A stretch of DNA of 64,000 nucleotides. Origin: JACMLC01 sp963817025 (GTDB lineage: Bacteria; Acidobacteriota; Blastocatellia; Pyrinomonadales; Pyrinomonadaceae). A program made the translations under genes and the position numbers. The DNA is taken from assembly GCA_963817025.1 (NCBI GenBank), contig CAWFML010000005.1, positions 806,001-870,000 of the forward strand, in the 5' to 3' direction. Shown here piece by piece: positions 39,201 through 47,042 of the stretch (the first letter of the stretch is position 1; each line of letters starts with the position of its first letter). The notes beneath the pieces are model-generated. The model did no database searches. It had not been told where the DNA came from and saw only the letters and a list, made by a program, of their open reading frames with translations.

Positions 39201-42200
39201 TTGCGCCGCTCGCGGTCATCCATAATCGAAGCGGTGACGCGATACTGCCCGCCTTCCGTCGTCGTAAAAGTACACTTCACGGTATCCGCAGCGGATTTCA
39301 CATTGCACTCCTGCGGGTTGAGTTCTTCCTGTTTCCACTCGCCATCCTTGTAAACCCAATCGAGCAAGACCGCGCGCATGCGTATGTCACGATTCACAAT
39401 CGCTTTGCCGTCAAGGTCTACGACGATTGATTCGACGACGAGCGGCTCGCCCTTCTGCACGAAGGTGCGCGGGCTGCGAAGCCCTACGTACAACTCGGCT
39501 GGATGAACCAGCATGCTTGCAGAAGCAGTCCATGTCTGGCGATTGACATCCGTGATGCTCGCCTGCGCTGTGACGTTTGAAGTGCGCGGGGGATTGACTG
39601 AATCGAAATCAATCCGCAGGTGATGCTTTCCTGACGCGTCCGTGCGCGCGGTGAAATTCTGCGTGAGGCTTTCGCCGCCGCGTTCTTGAGAGGCGAACCA
39701 CCACGGAATCCATTTCCCGAAAGTGAAGTCGGAACGATTGGGCGGCGTAAACTGTCCGGGCGTGGAGGTGACGCTCCATTGGACTTCCGCGTTAGGCAAA
39801 GCTCCGCCCGCGTAGTAGCTCGCGCTGGTGGTCGCCGTGGCAAAGCCTCCGACAAAATGCGGCCCTTCGCTCGCCTGCGCTTTGACTTCAAACTCCGGGC
39901 GACGAAATTCCTGCACCTGTAAGGGATGCTGGTAATCACTTCCGTTTGTGATGCTCCCGTGAGCTTTCAACACAAGCTGCGCGTAACCCAGATTCATCGT
40001 CCCCGGCAGCTTAAAGGAAGTATCAAAGCCTCCGAGCGCATTGATGGACAGAGTGCCTTTTGTAATCTCGTTGCCGCGCGAATCGTTGAGAATGTAACTG
40101 ATGTTTGAGACCGCGCCGTCGAGCATCGAGACATCGCCTGTCGTTCCGCCGCCGAGGCGACGAATCCAACCTTTGATGTGCACCTCTTCGCCCGGTCTGT
40201 ACATCTTGCGGTCATCAAACACATACCAGCGAAGCTGATCGCCAGTCTCTTTCCTGTACCACCCTTCCTGCTGATACCACCAGCTTGTATTCTCTGGAAG
40301 GATTGCCACATCGCGTCCGGCACGCGCGACCAGCACGCTCATGCTTTTACCCGTGTGTGCGGGCAGAGTCAGACGCGCAAGGCCGTCGCCGCCAGTCTGC
40401 CCCTTCACGCCCGCCGGTTGAATCGTCAACTCGACACCGCCGAGCGGCTTGCCATCCTTGAGCGAACTGGCCCAGCCGATTAAATCGTTCTGGTCCACAA
40501 AAGCGTCAAGGCCGATGTTCGTCGCCTGCACCCACGATTCGACAGTCTCGCGGGCATACCTGTTGCGACTGGCGCGGGTTGTCGGCTCGACAATGATGAC
40601 CACCTGGCCCAGCCCTTTATCCAGCGCTGGACTGAGGTCAATGCGCGTCTCGATCATCTCGTCCGGCTTGGCCGCGACGGCGATGGTTTTGTTAAAGACA
40701 AGTCGTCCCGGCGGGTTGGGCTGCTTTTGTGCGTCGCCGCCATAGCCGTTCGATGTTCGCTTGTAATTGGCAAAAGCTTCCAAATCGTTCGGCGTGACTG
40801 AATAAAGCCTCACTTTCAGGCTGTTATAGTTGATGCTGTAAACGGAAAAGCGCGTGGCGGCTTCAGGGTCTAGGACGACGAAATCGCCGCCGGATGAAGT
40901 CAGAATCGAAGGCGCGCTGCCGACTTTGAAGGTCACGCTCTGGTCGGTGCCGAGCGTCTGCCCGAACTGGTCGCGCAAGGATGCTGCGACAGTGACTTTG
41001 TAAGTCGTGCGTCCCTGCTTGCTGCCTTCAAGCTGCAAGACGTTGCCGTAAATCTGCGTTCTCAATCCCGGCACTTCCGGCTCGACGCGGATTTGAGACT
41101 TCTCAAAAGCCTTTGCCTCAAGCGGATTGCTGAAGGAGATAGTCCATGTGTCAAAAGGCGAGCAGGTTTCCTGATAGCCGCAACGATGATCTGTGATGCG
41201 CAGCGGCCCGTAGGTTTGAAAAGCGAAGGATTGAGCTTTCGCGGTTGTGCGCGGGCCTTCGGCAGAAGGCGTTCCCGGCCCGACCGTGACCGTCACGCTT
41301 GCCTCTGCTGGCAGAGCGTTCTCCGTTCCACCGTTCGCTTCAACTGCGCGAAAGACGACAGAGCGTCCCTGCTCGGCGCGCTTGCTCAACTCGCGCACAG
41401 TCGCATCTGCGGCAATCTCTTCAGCCGTCGCCAGCCGCGTGCTGACCGCTGCTTTTCCGGCTTGAACCTTGATCGTGCGCAGCACGCTGGCAGGATCAAC
41501 TCGCTGGTCGAATTCTACGAACATCAGAGTGTTGCGTCGTTGCGGCCCGCTCTGCGGGTACATGTTCTTGACCTGAGGCGCGGGCGTGGCGAATTTCCAG
41601 GCGCGCTGAGCGGCGAGCGTGCCGCCGTTTGCGGATTTCGTTCCGGCTGGCACGGTGACGGAATATTCCGTCGCCATCGGCAAGCGATTATCCGCCGCTT
41701 CGAAGAGCAGCGTCTTTGTTCCGACCCAGCGCCATCTCCCCTGCGGTTGCGGCGTGAGACGGACAGGCGCGTCCTGCGCTGCCAACTCTGCCTGCGAAGT
41801 GAGCGCGACCATCGGCTGCGAAAAGGTGACGCTCAATTGCGGGGCCAGCGGGATTTCTCCTTCGGGAGAAAAGCGCAATACTTCGAGCGGCCCGGACGCG
41901 GCCTGATCGGGCAGTGAAGTCGGGACGGGCGGGGGAAATGAAACCTTGATGGTTTCGCCAGTGCGCGGCGGCGGCAGCGAGCGTTCGCGCAGGGCAAAGT
42001 CCTGCTCGTCTGTTTCCTCGCTCTTAACCGGCGGCAGACGCCGCAAAATATTCTGTGCTTCGCCTTCAGACAAGGCTGTGGCCTGTGCGACGTTGCTCGC
42101 GGGCGGACGCTCTGATTGTTCCGCGCCTTCGCTCAAGCGAAACTGCAATCCTCTTTTTTCATCCTTCATGGAATCATCATCCGTTTGGCGCATGCTCGCC

Positions 42201-42292
42201 TCTGCCAGCAGGAAAGTTGTGGGATGCACGATGGCTCCCAGATAAATGGCTGCGATGAGCAATAAACAGGTAAAGGTTTTGAGACGAATCAT
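36239..42292 (-). CDS. Bacterial alpha-2-macroglobulin family protein
   Basis: This 2017-residue exported protein has a signal peptide without a lipobox (TFTCLLLIAAIYLGAIV). A long N-terminal array of beta domains follows, including the MG1-like region, and then bait-region-like sequence. The thioester motif YECSEQ has its Cys at residue 1525. An alpha-alpha toroid comes next (NDDGGFGFWRRGEESWPYVS, YSIESRRAIIAYAL), then the C-terminal receptor-like domain (LVDPLPAGLEAMNP). Such proteins trap attacking proteases in the periplasm or at the surface. The usual partner, penicillin-binding protein 1C, is not adjacent. The CxEQ thioester is intact, so covalent trapping is plausible. Confidence 0.9.
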   Translation of the reverse strand: MIRLKTFTCLLLIAAIYLGAIVHPTTFLLAEASMRQTDDDSMKDEKRGLQFRLSEGAEQSERPPASNVAQATALSEGEAQNILRRLPPVKSEETDEQDFALRERSLPPPRTGETIKVSFPPPVPTSLPDQAASGPLEVLRFSPEGEIPLAPQLSVTFSQPMVALTSQAELAAQDAPVRLTPQPQGRWRWVGTKTLLFEAADNRLPMATEYSVTVPAGTKSANGGTLAAQRAWKFATPAPQVKNMYPQSGPQRRNTLMFVEFDQRVDPASVLRTIKVQAGKAAVSTRLATAEEIAADATVRELSKRAEQGRSVVFRAVEANGGTENALPAEASVTVTVGPGTPSAEGPRTTAKAQSFAFQTYGPLRITDHRCGYQETCSPFDTWTISFSNPLEAKAFEKSQIRVEPEVPGLRTQIYGNVLQLEGSKQGRTTYKVTVAASLRDQFGQTLGTDQSVTFKVGSAPSILTSSGGDFVVLDPEAATRFSVYSINYNSLKVRLYSVTPNDLEAFANYKRTSNGYGGDAQKQPNPPGRLVFNKTIAVAAKPDEMIETRIDLSPALDKGLGQVVIIVEPTTRASRNRYARETVESWVQATNIGLDAFVDQNDLIGWASSLKDGKPLGGVELTIQPAGVKGQTGGDGLARLTLPAHTGKSMSVLVARAGRDVAILPENTSWWYQQEGWYRKETGDQLRWYVFDDRKMYRPGEEVHIKGWIRRLGGGTTGDVSMLDGAVSNISYILNDSRGNEITKGTLSINALGGFDTSFKLPGTMNLGYAQLVLKAHGSITNGSDYQHPLQVQEFRRPEFEVKAQASEGPHFVGGFATATTSASYYAGGALPNAEVQWSVTSTPGQFTPPNRSDFTFGKWIPWWFASQERGGESLTQNFTARTDASGKHHLRIDFDSVNPPRTSNVTAQASITDVNRQTWTASASMLVHPAELYVGLRSPRTFVQKGEPLVVESIVVDLDGKAIVNRDIRMRAVLLDWVYKDGEWKQEELNPQECNVKSAADTVKCTFTTTEGGQYRVTASIMDDRERRNESELTLWVAGGKQPPKRDVEQERVEMIPDRKEYQPGEVAEILLQAPFYPAEGVLTLRRSGLVKTERFRMDGPSHTLKIPIEESYLPNIYVQVDLNGAAPRANDAGQVDEKLPKRPAFASGNLNLSIPPATRKLNVMAAPRDKALEPGGETIVNVEVKDAASRPVSGSEVAIVVVDESVLALTGYKLDDPLAIFYSHRGTETSDYHLRSNVMLANAGDLKIVTANGTGGALVEMVQSQMSAEYGRNGAPPPPPRPVAKRGMLGGADQAAAEPEGIRLRENFNALALFAASVPTDANGRAQVKVKLPDNLTRYRVMAVSVADGKQFGAGESAITARMPLMARPSAPRFLNFGDKFELPVVLQNQTDEPMTVDVAVRATNAELTAGTGRRVTVPANDRVEVRFPTNASKAGTARFQIAAASGKWADAAEISLPVWTPATTEAFATYGEIDKGAIAQPVKAPPDVFTQFGGLEISTSSTQLQELTDAVLYLTAYPYECSEQLSSRILAIAALRDVLAAFKAKGLPPPDELKAAVARDIKRLQGMQNDDGGFGFWRRGEESWPYVSIHAAHALARAKEKGFDVPDAMLEKSRKYLRNIEEHIPHYYSIESRRAIIAYALNVRYRMNDKDASRARKLIAEATLDKLSLEAVGWLLPVLSGDANSTAVVEAIRRHLNNRATEEAGTAHFVTSYSDGEQVLLHSARRVDGIILEALIGDQPRSDLIPKIVRGLLAHRTRGRWENTQENVFILLALDRYFNTYEKTTPDFIARAWLGERFAGEHAFKGRTTERVNINVPMRYLAETQGTQNVVLSKEGAGRLYYRLGIQYAPTSLKLAAADYGFTVERVYEAVDHAEDVRREADGTWRIKAGAKVRVRLTMVAPSRRYHVALVDPLPAGLEAMNPALAVTGNIPRDENDQTAKRWWWWWQWFEHQNMRDERVEAFTSLLREGVYNYSYVARATTPGSFVVPPAKAEEMYHPETFGRTSTDKVVIE

Positions 42293-42452
42293 AACTTTGT
42301 TACCAACAATTTTTCAGAATAATCCGGGAGAGTTATTCGATAGAACGCGAAACTCTTATTAGACTTGCGCTGCATGTGCCAGTTAAGTGTAAAGACAAGC
42401 TTAATTTACCACAGGGATGGGAGAGAAACACTTGCACAAAGAGCGAAGAAAG

Positions 42453-42567
42453 TTTCCCGCAAAGACGCTGGTGACGCAAAGAAGACAAGGCGCAAAAAAT
42501 ATTCAAGATTAATTAAAGCTCAACACCTTTGCGTCTTGCTTTGCGCCACCAGCGCCTGTGCGGGAGA
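42453..42567. repeat. CGCAAAGG-family inverted repeat, copy 6
   Basis: The arms TTTCCCGCAAAGACGCTGGT and ACCAGCGCCTGTGCGGGAGA enclose a centre with GACGCAAAG and CTTTGCG. It lies between rtcA and the alpha-2-macroglobulin gene. Confidence 0.8.
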
Positions 42568-42584
42568 ATTGTTTTCTTCCATCT

Positions 42585-43604
42585 TTACGCCTCAATTTCA
42601 ATCTTCCACAGCCTTTCGGCTAACTGCAAACAGGCAATCTTCACATCGAGAAATTGTTTGATAATTTCGATGTTCGTCTTTGTATGCAGCGAGAGCGGGC
42701 CTGTGACGTACGAGCCGCCGCCCGCGAGCGCGAGAGGAATCAGCAGTTGGTCTGCAAGGTGTTCTCCGACCGGCGCGTCAAGCGAGAGATATTGCCGCGC
42801 TTCATTAATTGCACTGAGGGCCACTTCTTCCGCGCGCACGCCGCGCTGGCCGATGCCTGTAAAAATCTCTGTCACGTGCTCGCTTGTAATCTCTATAGTC
42901 AGGATATTGCCCGGACTGATGGCATTGCCGGAAGTTTCAATCTCAAGCTGCTCCGCGCTCCAGCCGAGTTCCTGCTCAACCACTGCCAACTCGCGTTCTG
43001 CTATATGGGAGGGAAGCTTGACGACCAGCGCACGAGCTTTTTGAGAGAGCGTCTCGCCGCGTTCGGGTATGTCCAGCCGCTGCCGCGCGCCCGCAGGCTC
43101 AATCAACATCTTGAGCCTGCCTCCGCCCGGCGGATAAAAGCCGTAGCGTTCAAGCTCCAGAGAAACACTTGGCCCTGTCCGGTTGACGAGCGGCAGAAAT
43201 GTTCTCTGCAAAAACTCGAACGGCGGCGCATGCGTGTTATGCGTGCCGCCTTCAATGGTCAACACGCTTGGGCCGGAGGCGATTAGAAGCGGCGGCAGCA
43301 CTGCCTGCATCACTAAAGTCGTGCTCCCGGCAGTCCCGATGCTAAAAGCGTATTCGCCGGGCACAACCTCGCCGGGCACAAACGAGAACTCCTGCGTCCC
43401 GACATGCGCGCCTTCAACCGACGCATTTCCAATCTTCGCTGCCGAGAGCACAGCCGTCAGGTGCTGGCGTTGCAATCCGGGCTTCGCGCGGTTGGCCCTC
43501 ACGCGCTCGACGCGAAAAGATTTTCCCGTGACCAGCGCGAGCGCGAGCGACGTGCGTATGATCTGCCCGCCGCCTTCTCCGTATGAGCCGTCAATAATCA
43601 ACAT
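42585..43604 (-). CDS. rtcA: RNA 3'-terminal phosphate cyclase RtcA
   Basis: RtcA converts RNA 3'-phosphates to 2',3'-cyclic phosphates using ATP. ATG 43604 (MLIIDGSYGEGGGQIIRTSL) gives 339 residues, the usual size; the frame extends ten codons upstream. Family landmarks include the N-terminal GSYGEGGGQ, GLQRQHLTAV, THNTHAPPFEFL and the catalytic His in VGEHLADQLLIPLAL. No rtcB ligase or rtcR regulator is in the window. The gene is flanked on both sides by inverted repeats and appears to be a single-gene unit. Confidence 0.92.
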   Translation of the reverse strand: MLIIDGSYGEGGGQIIRTSLALALVTGKSFRVERVRANRAKPGLQRQHLTAVLSAAKIGNASVEGAHVGTQEFSFVPGEVVPGEYAFSIGTAGSTTLVMQAVLPPLLIASGPSVLTIEGGTHNTHAPPFEFLQRTFLPLVNRTGPSVSLELERYGFYPPGGGRLKMLIEPAGARQRLDIPERGETLSQKARALVVKLPSHIAERELAVVEQELGWSAEQLEIETSGNAISPGNILTIEITSEHVTEIFTGIGQRGVRAEEVALSAINEARQYLSLDAPVGEHLADQLLIPLALAGGGSYVTGPLSLHTKTNIEIIKQFLDVKIACLQLAERLWKIEIEA

Positions 43605-43643
43605 CTGAATAGCCGAAGAATTATTAAAAAGCACTAAAGTTTA

Positions 43644-43743
43644 GCTACAGAGGCCGGAGAGCCACGCAGATAACGATAGACATTTCAGATAGCATTTTCT
43701 TCATCTGCTTTTCTGACTCCGTGTCTCTCCGGCCTCTGTGGCT
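43644..43743. repeat. Inverted repeat of the GAGGCCGGAGAG type
   Basis: AGCTACAGAGGCCGGAGAG and CTCTCCGGCCTCTGTGGCT are complementary apart from one position, with further pairing inside (CACGCAGAT against ATCTGC). It looks like a dispersed element of another family. Confidence 0.75.
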
Positions 43744-43836
43744 TAATTATTCCCTGAGCCTTAAAATACCTGCCAACGGCTCGTCACAGCAACGGTATGT
43801 TCTGTCCCACGCTGCGCCCTCTTAATCACATAATCT

Positions 43837-43866
43837 TTGCTTTCCTCAATAAAAAGCAACTATATT
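43837..43866 (+). promoter_or_regulatory. Possible promoter of tldD
   Basis: TTGCTT at 43837-43842 and TATATT at 43861-43866 are 18 bases apart, about 200 bases before the start. Apart from this and the inverted repeat, the gap 43605-44064 shows nothing. Confidence 0.4.
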
Positions 43867-44064
43867 AGACCGCCTCGGAATAGAATGGCGTGACATGTAG
43901 AGCCTGCATTTCCGGCTTCAGACATCACGCAAGTCATCCGGGCGAAGTTCAAAAAGTCTGGTCCAAAACATTTCATCGCCATCATTTCGCTTAACAGCAG
44001 GCCCGTTGATTAACCCACACCGCGCGGAGCAGAAAGCCTGTTCCCGTAAAGAGGAGAGAAGCGC

Positions 44065-45603
44065 ATGCAAAGACGTGAATTTATGCTGAAAGGCTCGCTC
44101 GCTATGGCAGCCATCGCGGCCAGCGACCTCTGGCTCAGCAAGATTATCGCGGGAGAAACTCCCGACAAGAAACTTCCCATTCTGGATACCTATTTTCAGG
44201 TCGCCAAGCAGGACATGGACAAGCTGCTCGCAACCTGCCTGTCGCGCGGAGCCGATTTCGCAGACCTGTTTTTTGAATATACGATCACTTCTATCCTCTC
44301 GTTTGAAGAGGACATGGTCAAGTCGGCACGGCGCGGCGTCGTGCAGGGCGTAGGCATCCGCGCCATCAAGGGCGATCAGGTCGGCTTTGCCTTCTCCGAA
44401 GATTTGACGATGGAGAGCATGATGCAGGCCGCGCACGCCGCCGCCGCCATCGCCAACGACAAGAACGCGCGCATCAAGGCCAAAGCCATCGGCGAGATTC
44501 GCCCCAGAAACCTGTACCCCATCGGGGAGCTTGCCACGACCTCCGACCTCAACAAAAAACTCTCCTTCATACAGGAAGCCAACAGCGCGGCCAAAGCTTT
44601 CAGCCCCAAAATCGTCCGCGTGCAACTGACTTTTAACGACGAAGTAAAGTATCTCGCTTATGCAAACTCTGACGGCGTGAGCTGGCAGGACATGCAGCCG
44701 CTCTTCCTCTTCTCGACCACCTGCATTGCTGAAGAAGGCACGCAGCGGCAGAACGGTTACGAGGCTGGCGGCGGGCGCATCGGTCTCGAATACTTTGCCA
44801 AGAAACGCAACGCCTCGGCGATTGCCAAAGAGGCCGCGCGTCTCGCAGTGCTGAACTTGAGCGCGCAGGACGCGGAAGCCGGGCCGCAAACAGTCGTCCT
44901 CGGCAACGCGGACAGCGGCATCCTCCTGCATGAAGCTGTCGGCCACGGACTCGAAGCCGACTTCAACTATAAGAAGCTCGGTAACTATTCCGGTCGCGTG
45001 GGCCAGAAAGTGGCTTCAGAGCTTTGCACTGTCGTTGACGAAGGCACGTTTGAAAACATGCGCGGGACGATCAATGTTGACGACGAAGGCAACCCGCCCG
45101 CCGCGACGACACTGATCGAGAACGGCATCCTGCGCGGTTACATGAACGACCGCATCAGCGCGAAACAGATGGGCGTCCCGAACACTGGCAACGGTCGGCG
45201 CGAGTCTTACAACTACGCCCCGATGCCGCGCATGACAAATACCTATATGCTGGCTGGCAAGTCTGACCCAGAAGAGATTATCAAGTCGGTCGAGCGCGGC
45301 GTCTATGCCAAGCGTTTCGCGGGCGGCTCTGTGGACATCACCAAAGGCGACTTCAACTTTGCAGTGACCGAGAGTTACCTGATCGAGAACGGCAAAATCA
45401 CAGCTCCCCTGAAGGGCGTCACTCTGATCGGCAACGGGCCGGACGTGATGACGAAAGTAACGATGGTCGGCAACGACCTGAAGTTTACGGACGGCGGCTG
45501 GACATGCGGCAAGAGCGGTCAGAGCGTGCCCGTAGGCATGGGCATCCCGACCGTCAAGGTGTCTGAGATTACAGTCGGCGGCACCAAAACCAAAAAAGCC
45601 TAA
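44065..45603 (+). CDS. tldD: TldD-type metalloprotease subunit with Tat signal
   Basis: GAGGAGAGAAGCGC precedes ATG 44065. TldD and TldE form a metalloprotease that in E. coli matures microcin B17 and degrades unfolded peptides. The active site HEAVGH has His289, Glu290 and His294. The family C-terminal region (GKSGQSVPVGMGIPTVKVSE) is intact. At 512 residues it is about 30 longer than the enteric protein because it begins MQRREFMLKG followed by a hydrophobic stretch ending near AGETP, a twin-arginine signal. Export is therefore expected, although its partner has no signal. The partner gene lies 19 bases downstream. Confidence 0.9.
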   Translation: MQRREFMLKGSLAMAAIAASDLWLSKIIAGETPDKKLPILDTYFQVAKQDMDKLLATCLSRGADFADLFFEYTITSILSFEEDMVKSARRGVVQGVGIRAIKGDQVGFAFSEDLTMESMMQAAHAAAAIANDKNARIKAKAIGEIRPRNLYPIGELATTSDLNKKLSFIQEANSAAKAFSPKIVRVQLTFNDEVKYLAYANSDGVSWQDMQPLFLFSTTCIAEEGTQRQNGYEAGGGRIGLEYFAKKRNASAIAKEAARLAVLNLSAQDAEAGPQTVVLGNADSGILLHEAVGHGLEADFNYKKLGNYSGRVGQKVASELCTVVDEGTFENMRGTINVDDEGNPPAATTLIENGILRGYMNDRISAKQMGVPNTGNGRRESYNYAPMPRMTNTYMLAGKSDPEEIIKSVERGVYAKRFAGGSVDITKGDFNFAVTESYLIENGKITAPLKGVTLIGNGPDVMTKVTMVGNDLKFTDGGWTCGKSGQSVPVGMGIPTVKVSEITVGGTKTKKA

Positions 45604-45622
45604 ACCCCTTAAGGAGCTACCG

Positions 45623-46972
45623 ATGCAAGACTACAAAAACTTAGCCACCGAAATCGTCGCCGAATTCAAACGGCAGGGAGTTGACGCCTGCGATGTGTAT
45701 ATCGTCAATGGCTCGCAATTCAATACCACCATCCGTCTCGGACAGATTGAAAAGCTTCAGCAATCAATCAGCAAGGGCCTCGGCATGCGTATCTTCAAAA
45801 ACGATGCGACGGCCCTGACCTACACGACGGATTTTACGGACAAGTCTGTTAAGAACCTCGTCAAAGAGACTCTGGACATCGTCAAGGTTTCAGGCGCGGA
45901 CAAGTACAACGGCCTCGCGCCGAAAGAGTATTTGGGAGCTTACAATGGTCGCTTGATGCTCTTCGACGAATCGCTTGCGGGCCTTTCGCCCGAAAAGAAA
46001 ATCGAGACGGCGAAAGAAGCCGAAGCTGCCGGAAGAAGTTTCGACAAGCGCATCACCAACACGCGCGGCACAAGCTGGAATGACGGAACTTTCCAGTTGA
46101 CGCTCGCCAACTCGGACGGCTTTGTGGGCCAGTATAAATCCACGACTTCGAGCCTCAACGTCACACTGGTGGCGGAAGAGAACGGCATCAAGCAGACGGA
46201 TGGCTGGTTCACTTTCAACCGCTTCGCCAATAAGCTTGATTCACCAAAGTCTGTCGGCGAAGAGGCCGCGCGCCGCACACTTGCCAAGCTCGGAGGCCGG
46301 AAGGTCAAATCGCAGACCGCGCCCGTCGTGATAGACCGTCAAGTCGCAGGTCAACTCGTCGGCTGGGTCTTCGGCGCGGCATCCGGTCGCAGCATCTATC
46401 GCAAATCTTCTTTCCTCGTAGACAAGATCAACACAGAGATTGCTTCGCCGTTGATTTCCATCATGGATGATGCGACGATGACGGACGGCCCTGCTTCGAG
46501 ACCGTTCGATGCCGAAGGCGTCAGGTCTTCGCAGGTGTCTGTCGTGGAAAACGGCGTCTTGAAGAATTACGTCTGCGATTCATATTCCGCGCGGCGGCTC
46601 GGCCTCAAGCCTTCGGGCAATGCCACGCGCAGCTACCAGTCAAATCCCGGAGTCGGCTCGACAAATCTGTATATCAAGAACGGGACGACCGACACGAAAG
46701 AGATGATTCGGGGCATCAAGAGCGGGCTTCTGGTGACATCTCTCTTCGGCTTTGGCTTTAACGGCGTGAACGGCGATGTCTCGCAGGGAGCAAACGGCTT
46801 CTGGATTGAGAACGGCGAGATAACTTATCCGGTGCAGGAAATCACGGTTGCGGGAAATCTCGTACAGCTCTTGAAGAACGTCAGGATGGTCGGCAACGAT
46901 TTGAGCTTTAAGTTCGGCGGCTCGGCTTCTCCGTCGCTGCTCATCTCCGAAGCGGCCATCGGCGGAGCGTAA
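45623..46972 (+). CDS. pmbA: TldE/PmbA subunit of the TldD/E protease
   Basis: The start follows AAGGAG at ideal spacing, 19 bases after tldD, so the two are co-translated. The 449-residue protein lacks the HExxxH site, as TldE should, and shows the family pattern: LGQIEKLQQSISKGLGMRIF near the N-terminus, DGPASRPFDAEGVRSS in the middle and VGNDLSFKFGGSASPSLLI at the end. No signal peptide is visible. Together with TldD it should form the peptidase complex. A strong terminator follows. Confidence 0.9.
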   Translation: MQDYKNLATEIVAEFKRQGVDACDVYIVNGSQFNTTIRLGQIEKLQQSISKGLGMRIFKNDATALTYTTDFTDKSVKNLVKETLDIVKVSGADKYNGLAPKEYLGAYNGRLMLFDESLAGLSPEKKIETAKEAEAAGRSFDKRITNTRGTSWNDGTFQLTLANSDGFVGQYKSTTSSLNVTLVAEENGIKQTDGWFTFNRFANKLDSPKSVGEEAARRTLAKLGGRKVKSQTAPVVIDRQVAGQLVGWVFGAASGRSIYRKSSFLVDKINTEIASPLISIMDDATMTDGPASRPFDAEGVRSSQVSVVENGVLKNYVCDSYSARRLGLKPSGNATRSYQSNPGVGSTNLYIKNGTTDTKEMIRGIKSGLLVTSLFGFGFNGVNGDVSQGANGFWIENGEITYPVQEITVAGNLVQLLKNVRMVGNDLSFKFGGSASPSLLISEAAIGGA

Positions 46973-46998
46973 AGCGGGGGCAAGGCAACAAACGCACG

Positions 46999-47036
46999 AA
47001 TGCGGCACGTCATGATAAACATGCGTGCCGCATTTT
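46999..47036 (+). terminator. Terminator of the tldD-pmbA operon
   Basis: AATGCGGCACG (46999-47009) pairs with CGTGCCGCATT (47024-47034) and continues into TTTT. Confidence 0.85.
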
Positions 47037-47042
47037 CCTGAC

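Noticed and set aside
36875..41917. Numerous plus-strand frames of 100-280 residues opposite the alpha-2-macroglobulin gene
   Set aside because: They are antisense shadows of a GC-rich coding frame and lack ribosome-binding sites or motifs.
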